Shown: positions 56,901-64,000 of the stretch, in pieces
Layout: each line of letters opens with the position of its first letter
Position numbering within the stretch: position 1 is the first letter of the stretch
Source: Hyphodiscus hymeniophilus
Lineage: Eukaryota; Ascomycota; Leotiomycetes; Helotiales; Hyphodiscaceae
DNA length: 64,000 bases
Assembly (NCBI GenBank): GCA_016508695.1
Contig: VNKQ01000017.1
Span: forward strand, 1,054,001 to 1,118,000
Direction of reading: 5' to 3'
Translations under genes and position numbers: made by a program
The notes under the pieces: generated by a model
Databases searched by the model: none
What the model was told of the DNA's origin: nothing
Seen by the model: the letters and a program-made list of their open reading frames with translations, nothing else

Positions 56901-59875
56901 GACCCATGAATACCTCGAGGAATGTCGAGCGGGCCTCGTTGCTCATCCCTTCGTCAGGATTATTGAAAATATCTAGAAGAACGCGGACAACCTCGGAATT
57001 CAAAAGCTCTGCACTTGTTACGCTCTCTAAGACGTCCCTTTACGCTTGTTAGCATCTGTATCTGCCACAGGTTTAGGAAGAGCCTGAAAATCGGTTGTGT
57101 CGGCAATATTGCTGTGAATACGGCCTGTGGAGCAAGGAGATTGAAAACAAAGATAGTACGTACCCCTCAAAATAAGACGCAAGAGTTTCGAAGAGAGCAC
57201 CTCCATCTCCCGGACCTTGATGCAAATAATGCGAATCGATCTCCGCAGCCAAAGATTGCAAGCTTGAAAGGATTTTTGTCGCCTTTTTCTTCATGTTCTT
57301 ACTGTTCTTCTCAGTCTCGTGGACATCCAAGAATTTCTTCGCACGCAGAGCAATGGCTTGCTGCATAGTAGTGATATCTGAAGGCATATGGCGAGCAGGG
57401 CCGTCCAGTGACATTGTTGATCCTCTAGAGCTTGGAGATGCACTGACATCGTCCTGAATATTATCGTGCTCATTTTCGTCATCGTTGTCATCGTCATCCG
57501 ACGTGTCCCCATCCTCATCCTCTCCACTACCACCCTTGCGATCGCTCTTGTCAGAACTCTTATTGACACCGTTCGAGTTAGTGGGTTGAACAATCCTAAG
57601 CGCTAAAGATTCCACAGAGGTCGACGTTTCAGGCTGCTTTGTTGCAGCTAAATTTGCAATCTCAGCAATGACACCTTCTCGGTAGAATTGGTAACGATAA
57701 ATGTCATCTAATCGAGCAAGAAGCAATTCGGAAGCGTGCAGTGCGTAATTCACTAAGCTAGGATGGTCTTGCTGGGAGAGGATTGCGGCTAAGAACGAAG
57801 CGTATGGTAGAGACCGCAAAGCCTCCATCAAAATGTCCTTGTCCAGGTTGGAAAGCATCTTGAGCTGAGCCATCAAAACCTTCTGGCGAACGCTGAGGTT
57901 GACGGTGCTAGAAAAAGCGTCCGTCAAAGTAGGGAATAGGATAATAGCAAATCGTTTGACTTCGTCCTTACATCCTTCGAGGAGCTCAATTCGCTTTTCG
58001 TTCGCTGATTTCTTCCTAGAACTCGTTTGGGAGCCAGCAGGTGGTCCTGAACCGTCATCGGTACCGAAAGCCTCAAGTGTCGAATCGGTTTGTTTTGGCA
58101 GGCCAGGAAGAAGCTCGCATATGACATTCAAGGTTTCAATTACCTGTTCACGGGGTCTATGGATCAGAGCCTGCATGATTACCACACTGTCCATTTTCGC
58201 CGCGGCATCTTCTGTGGCACTTGGTGGAGAAACTCCAGTCAGGATTTGATACAACGTCTCGACCACGTTCATTTTGAAGAGCTCAGCCGACAGCGTTGCA
58301 CTGGCTTTTGATGTGAATGCTAGTACCCTAAGAAACTGGGTGTGTATGTTCGGTCCGATGAGGTTGGTCGTGCCTGGGAGCAGCAGTCGGAGGATGGCTT
58401 TCAGAAGATCGGTGCTGACGAGTTCCTCGAGCTTGCTAGGATGATGTCTGAAGGACTCCACCACACGAGATACGCAGAGAGATCCCTGTTCCACGACTTT
58501 TTGATCACTCGAGCCAAGTACGTTCAGTAGAATAGGCATCACATCTCTGATTACGTTGAACGAATCCTCAGGGATATTTCGGCAGCAATTGGCAGCCGTA
58601 GTGACTGCAGTTCTTTGCGTACTCGTTGCAAAAAAGTCGAGGTAGGTCAGGCACGCAGTCAAGCCACCTTCACGGACGATGGATGCAGGATATTCGACCG
58701 ATATCTTCTCAAGTGTCTAGGACGTATATTAGCAGGACATCAGATTGCTTGATAAGGGCTACTCACACTAAGGGCTTGCTCCGCCAAATCAATAAAGTGG
58801 ATTTCGAGGAGCTTTTGGCACAAGATAGGGACGGCACCACCATATACAACATTGGCAGTACTCGCAGGCAAAGCCTCCATCAAATTTGCGAGGCAACGGC
58901 ACGCAAGTAGCATCATCTCGGGATTCTCTTCTCCAAAGTCTGATGGTTGCATCAATACGACGAGCTCCTTGACGAATTGATCAGGCGAGAAGTGACCTGA
59001 GAGATTATCCTCAGTAGATACTAGCAGGATTTCAGATAATTCTTGAAGAGCGATGAGTTGCATCGAGGGATCGTCCTTTTGCTTCAAGTTATTTAAAATT
59101 TCGCGCAGTCTCGACGAAACCCCAGTCATCATGCCACTTAAAGCTCTTAATGTAGTTGAAAGGCCGTGTGGTGGTCCACCAGGTCCTCCAAAGCCACCAA
59201 ATGGATCATCATCGTCTTCATCTCTGCCTTCGTAATCATGAGCCATATCTTCGTCCTCATCTTCGCTATTTTCATCGCCAACAGGAGGGACTAGCTTTTC
59301 ATCTGATCCATTTATGGGCGTATCCACATCTTTGCTTGTTTTCTTCGATTTGCGGCCGGGGGCAGGTGTGTTCGAGGAGGGTTCTGCTGAGTTGGGTATT
59401 AGCACAAGAGTGAATATCGACGAACAATAAAACCAACCTGGAATAACCTTCTTTCCACGTGCAGACTTCCGTTTCGAAGAGCTGGATGAAGTAGTAGGTG
59501 CGTCGTTGGAAGGACCAGCAGGATCACTAAGCCGTTTTCAGTAACTGTACTTGTTTCAGAAGAGTTATTGCCTTACCCAGGACTCGACATAACCGTTGGT
59601 GTTCTGCCCTTGTTTCGACGACTCGATGCTACTTGTGCTGGGGTAGGATGCTCAGGCTCCGATGCCTTCTGTCTTTTCGGTCTTCTGGAGGACGCAGCCT
59701 TCGCAGGTTCGGGTTCTGGGTCAGGAGATGGCTCAGAAGCAGGAGCTTTGCGTTTTCGAGAGGAGGTTGTTGGCCGGGTGGAGGAAACAGCTACAGGTTC
59801 CGCAGTGCTTGTAGGGAGGCCTGAAGAAGCAGCTTGACGAGCAGCAGCAGCGCGGGTGATTCTGGGAGAAGGCAT
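53979..59875 (-). CDS. UFD4: HECT-type E3 ubiquitin ligase, UFD4/TRIP12 family
   Basis: Exons 59875-59577, 59526-59438, 59386-58767, 58716-57164, 57037-54429, 54378-54229 and 54175-53979 give 1838 residues. The N-terminus is disordered and basic (SSRKRKAP, RRPKRQK). Armadillo-like helical repeats follow from about residue 190 (LREILNNLKQKDDPSMQLIA, EMMLLACRCLANLMEALPA), an acidic spacer lies near 750, and a long Ser/Pro/Thr linker contains PRIVMSERPPRASRHREG. The HECT domain covers about 1440-1838 with VEYFEEVGTGLGPTLEFYS, LFKMLGKFVARSMIDSRIID and the catalytic Cys in LPSVMTCVNYLKLPDY (about 1805), ending GQGAFHLS. UFD4 ligases extend ubiquitin chains in the ubiquitin-fusion-degradation and N-degron pathways. 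This is the largest gene of the window and appears intact. Confidence 0.95.
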
Positions 59876-62052
59876 GAGTATTTGATTTTGTGAATAGCTT
59901 CTGACGTTGTCAACTCTTCACGACTGCTCGGTAATGTTGAGAAGGTGAAGAAGCAGTTGGTACGGAAAACAGTTGCAAAAGGAAGGGGTTCAGAGTTGAT
60001 CTCAAGAAAGGTGAGTGTTGTACCTCAAAGAGGAAGATGCTGCGACGATTCCGTTATCGAACGAGCTGTGTGTTCTTTCTGCGGCCATCGACGTCACGCC
60101 ATAACATTTGGCTGGAGTTCGTTGATGTTAGAGTGGATGGTGTTGGGCGATTATCTTGTGGTTGATAAAGTACTTGTCTGGGAAGGCTCTCCTCAACTTG
60201 ACAAGGCGGCCAAAAGTACCCAGTAGCGCGCTAGTAAAGTTAAGCGGGGGCGGCTGATGATGCTATCTGATTCTATCGCAAGCAATGAATTAAGTATTCA
60301 CAACAAATAATGAAATTGAGGCGTCTACATTCATTACCTTTTATAAGTTGGTACAAGTGAAATGCTTCTATATGGCTTGATTTCCTCGTTGTGGCCGGCG
60401 CCACCTTGAGAGATCATCGATAAGGCCTTGAATGTTTCCGATTGCTTTCCGCGTTATCGGTTGCAAAATCCCTCCTATTTATTAGATGCGAACATGACCC
60501 TTTTCCATGTTCTTCAATCATACAACTTCGAGATGAGTCTTGTATTTGCCCGTACTTCTCTATGTCATCTGCAACTGGACAGTACTTCTCACTCCAGAAA
60601 ACGGAACCTACGATCGGGGTTGGCTTACCCTGGATTTCTGCATCCTTGATCAGTGATCACGAGTCTGGTTAGAGAAATTCTATTTACGAAATGTCTTATC
60701 CTCGAGATTTCAACTCGAAATCATAGCTCAGCATCCCCGAAGAGTGTTCTACTCGATGACTTCACGCAGGGCAAAGCGGCGATCCATTGTGTCTGCTTTT
60801 CACACTTATGTGCTCTGTTGACAAGCCCTAGGCCACATTTATGCGTAGGAGCATCGTTGCTTGCCTGATGTTGTCCCAAAAAGGGCCGAGAAGAGAAGAA
60901 GCTGCATTGATATACTTGGTCCTGGAGAGCCCAATTTTTTGATTATTCATGTTGATGGGGAGCAATGCAATTGTCAATGTATCGTGCTAATGACGAGGTT
61001 TATGTTACCTTACTCTCTGGAGCGTCTAGCAATCTTCGGGGACGCACTTTGACACCAGACTTTGTACAAACCATGGAATTAGCATCCTCCGAAGAAATGT
61101 TCGCACGCGGGTATACAGAGAAGAGAATGGCTCTCCACATATACTGTTAATGTGGACATTGAGCAAGAGAATCCATCAAACTGATGACGAATAGAACCAA
61201 CCCACTTGATTCCGTGCCCCACACATCGCAGCTATGAAGGCAGAATAAGTGATCAATCTATTATCGTCTCTTGAGTTTCGTTACCAACCACAGTATATCT
61301 CCCTCTTTTTATACCAATCTCTTCTCGGCTTTCTCAACCAAATCGAAGCGGCAATACGGGTGTAAAACTCCACATTGCTCGACCCCTCTCACTCCGGGCG
61401 GAGATTGCGGTTCTCTTGCGCCATCTGGAGCCGCTTTACCGCTGAAGCATAGATGAGTGAGTGAGTCAAAAGACGTTTCCAAAAATGACTGGATGGCGCG
61501 TTTTCAGTTCGTCGCACTTTGGAAGCACATTAGGAATAATTCAGTACCTGGATGAGTAGCTTTATTAGGTAGATAGTTGGTAATTACTTACGGATTCTGG
61601 TGAGTAATCCGGTTGCCTCCCTTTGAGCCGTGAACCCCTCCTTTTTCCGGTTGAGGGCACCTCTGAGGCGGGGCCGCCCGCTCGAGATCACCATCGTGCC
61701 TAGAAAGTAGTAATCCCGTAACCGACTACATCTTGTCACAGTCACTCGAGGGAAATCAATTGAGTTCTAGTAATCAGCAACAAAAGTAACGTTCTCTCTA
61801 TTCTGGGTTTCTACCTAATTTTACAGGCTGTCCGTTGCCTTATTGCATGTAGCCTTCGCGACATTTCTCCGAGCAGGCAGCGTCATCCATCCACTTTCGC
61901 AACTCTCCAGCTCTTCGACTCAAGACCAGAGTTCCTCTGGAAAAGGCCAGGACAGACTCGCAGACCCGAACCCATGAGCTTTGTTCATCTCGAGCTTTAA
62001 ATTCATCACTTCTGCGAACCCAAATCCAGCGTCGCAACTTCAAAGAGTACGA
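59876..62052. other. Intergenic region with a possible gene fragment
   Basis: The 2.2 kb hold the promoters of the UFD4-like and NMN adenylyltransferase genes. The only coding-like piece is at 61262-61456 (listed separately). Frames between 60430 and 61150 are short and do not join into a recognisable protein. Confidence 0.45.
61262..61456 (+). pseudogene. Possible fragment of a HECT-ligase (Hul4-like) zinc-binding N-terminus
   Basis: A 65-codon open stretch contains FYTNLFSAFSTKSKRQYGC followed by KTPHCSTP. A Tyr-Gly-Cys-Lys-Thr-Pro-x-Cys-x-Thr-Pro pattern reminds me of the Cys-rich element near the N-terminus of fungal Hul4-type ligases. The expected continuation (Thr-Cys-Leu-Ser-Cys) is missing and the frame closes 29 codons later. 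The recollection of the family motif is from memory and unverified, so this may be a relic or chance. Confidence 0.2.
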
Positions 62053-63218
62053 ATGACTGCAATGGCCTCCACTCCACATGTTCAATCTGCTTCCATCCAG
62101 ACGCTGGACAGCTACACATTCCCTCGACATCGCCTGCGATTGAGGCAAAATGACCCCACGCGCACGCCGTTAGTGCTGGTTGCCTGTGGTTCTTTCAGTC
62201 CAGTGACGTTCCTACATTTGCGGATGTTTGAGATGGTATGAGTGGATTCCCAGCGCTCATGGGTACTTTGCTAACCTCACGTCCAGGCTGCGGACTTTGC
62301 GAAATTTAATACCGAATTCGAAATACTGGGCGGGTACTTGGTGAGTTCGACAATCTTGTGCCCCTTATAAGTTCGGAGGCTGACCCGAATAATAGTCACC
62401 GGTGGGAGATGCATACAAGAAGGCTGGGCTTGCGAGCGCGAGGCACAGGTCAGTTCATATTTGACACCTTGTACAACAGATGCTAATTACACCTAGACTC
62501 CGGATGTGCGAGCTTGCGGTGGATTCGGGTTCTTGGGTAATGGTAGACCCATGGGAAGCTGTACACCCTGAATGTTTGTTTACATCACGGCATAATCTTA
62601 TTTTCCACGGAACTAATGCCTTAAAGATATGCCTACCGCCCAAGTACTCGATCACTTCGAACACGAGATCAACGAAGTAATTGGAGGCGCCGAAAGACCT
62701 GACGGATCGAAAGTGCCTGTACGGATTGCACTGCTGGCTGGCGCTGATCTTATTTTAACCATGTCAACTCCCGGAGTCTGGACCGAAGCCGATTTAGACC
62801 ATATTCTGGGTCGTTACGGAACCTTCATTGTTGAGAGAACAGGTACTGATATCGAAGATGCTATTTCGAATCTACAACAATACAAAGAAAAAATTTATGT
62901 ACGTATACCCTCTTTTTTTCGCTAGCCTCTCTACGAGTTAACGCCAATTTTGGGATAACCAATATTGATTGTGATTGTTCTGGATAGGTCATATCACAGC
63001 TCATTACAAACGATGTCAGCTCCACCAAGATCAGACTGTTCTTGAGGAGGGAAATGAGCGTGCGATATCTGATCCCGGCGCCGGTTATTGAATACATCGA
63101 AGCACATGGCCTGTATGAAGATGACGGAGCATCATCAGTGGATGGAAAGGCGAAGTCAAAGGGCGCAGAAACATCTGGTCGAGCATCTCCTGCGATCGCA
63201 AACTCCTCGAAGAGCTGA
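62053..63218 (+). CDS. Nicotinamide/nicotinate mononucleotide adenylyltransferase
   Basis: Exons 62053-62235, 62287-62340, 62396-62448, 62497-62573, 62627-62898 and 62988-63218 close in phase and give 289 residues. The enzyme joins ATP and NMN (or nicotinate mononucleotide) to form NAD or its deamido form, the last common step of NAD synthesis. Motifs: the nucleotide-binding VACGSFSPVTFLHLRMFEM, a variant of GxFxPxHxxH; SPVGDAYKKAGL; MCELAVDSGSWVMVDPWEA; LLAGADLILTM; and DVSSTKIRLFLRREMSVRYL, the C-terminal (I/V)SSTxxR element. After about residue 255 a Ser/Ala/Lys-rich tail follows. Yeast homologues are NMA1 and NMA2. Each of the five introns is short with clean borders. An upstream in-frame ATG is not seen, so 62053 is the likely start; 62062 is an alternative. 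Confidence 0.94.
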
Positions 63219-64000
63219 GTGAAGCCGAAAGCCACAGATTTTTAATTTATAATGGCCGAAGAAATCCAAAAGCCATGAAGCTACGAAGCTGATTATGCCC
63301 CAATCGCTGGGCTTCGCCTACGGTAATCAAATATGGTGTACATCATACGACTCGTTGAGTGCTCGACTGCGCTCGCCACGCTTCTGATCGCCGCTGAGTT
63401 TGTTACAAAATCGTCCGAATTTTCTTCACAGGGTTGTTGGTTGGCTTTTCTGTTTAGCATTGGGAGAGTATGGGCATGTTCATTAGAGTAGGAAGGGAGG
63501 TTATTTTGTTTATGAGTTTGCCGGCTACGTCATTTGGCTACGTAAATACCCCTAGAGTCGTGTTCTAGAGATATAAACATGTAGAATCGAAGGACTTCCA
63601 AGTTCAAATTAAGTCACACACATGTCAATCTTTGAGTTGGGCTGTGAAATACTTAAGTCTTTTTTTTAAAGAAAAAGATTTCAATGTAGATGTATCAAAG
63701 ATCAAAGACCCTATTTCCATGAACGAGTAGAAAGGATGATGCTGGTCTGCATCTCGTGTCACGGCCGGCCTGAAACAACCTTGAATAATGGCCAGGCACG
63801 GACGCCACCCCCAGCCACAAAGCATACAAGCTCTGGTGATGACGGAGAGACCATTCCCATGACAGACTACCTTGCCATCAAGAATCACCTGTACAACACA
63901 ACACCAGTTCTTGTATTTGGGCAACCGTTGTTGCATCAAAACAGAGCTGCTCCTCATCTCATCCAATATACCCCAAAATATCCCAAACCCTTGAGCTAGA
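63219..64000. other. Right-edge intergenic DNA
   Basis: The last 782 bp contain the NMN adenylyltransferase 3' flank. A 113-codon minus-strand frame at 63625-63966 and a plus-strand frame opposite it (MLVCISCHGRPETTLNNG) overlap without recognisable domains. A gene continuing beyond the edge cannot be excluded. Confidence 0.4.

Overview
The window is nuclear DNA of a filamentous ascomycete. Genes are compact and broken by short introns (about 50-80 nt, GT...AG, CTAAC/CTGAC-like branch points). The gene set is typical of Pezizomycotina: CreC, a HET-domain protein, a Zn2Cys6 regulator, a copper-fist regulator, a P450 and an RGG protein. Leotiomycetes (Helotiales) is my best guess; this is an impression from protein similarity, not a computed placement. 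I support 22 protein genes, most with rebuilt exons whose reading phases close. I found no tRNA, rRNA, CRISPR array or intact transposon.

Layout, left to right. 1-8.3 kb: a truncated S/T/A/P-rich protein, a six-exon mini-gene for a small A/P/E-rich protein, the PP2A activator RRD1/PTPA, and, divergent from RRD1, an unknown AT-hook nuclear protein. 10-14 kb: a dienelactone-hydrolase-family enzyme, then a divergent pair of a Dabb stress-barrel protein and a nitrilase-family amidohydrolase. 14.5-22 kb: two transcription factors on the minus strand (an RGT1-like Zn2Cys6 factor and a copper-fist factor), each with a long gene-poor upstream region. 25.9-28.6 kb: a cytochrome P450 and a small hydrophobic protein. 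30-37.5 kb: a SET-domain protein, an SH3 (Lsb1/Pin3-like) protein apparently fused to a long novel N-terminus, and a HET-domain protein.

38.5-63.2 kb is a conserved housekeeping block: creC (WD40 partner of the carbon-catabolite deubiquitinase) divergent from GEM1/Miro, a DUF2433-type degenerate phosphoesterase with an RGG tail, COQ5, the branched-chain 2-oxoacid dehydrogenase E1 alpha subunit, a CUE-DUF1771-Smr protein (Cue2-like), a large UFD4/TRIP12-type HECT ubiquitin ligase, and NMN adenylyltransferase. Several act in mitochondria (GEM1, COQ5, E1 alpha). Two concern protein stability (CreC through its deubiquitinase, UFD4). I see no biosynthetic cluster.

Beyond the genes, the most unusual signals are: a mini-gene whose five introns are all phase 1, so every internal exon is frame-neutral; a pair of about 160-bp dispersed repeats 22 kb apart in opposite orientation; three stop-free introns with lengths divisible by three, one inside the copper-fist DNA-binding domain; a 5-nt first coding exon in creC; a zero-gap in-frame junction between the SH3 protein and its upstream domain; and a TGCAC-rich palindromic cluster. 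None is proven to be a new system; checks are given for each.
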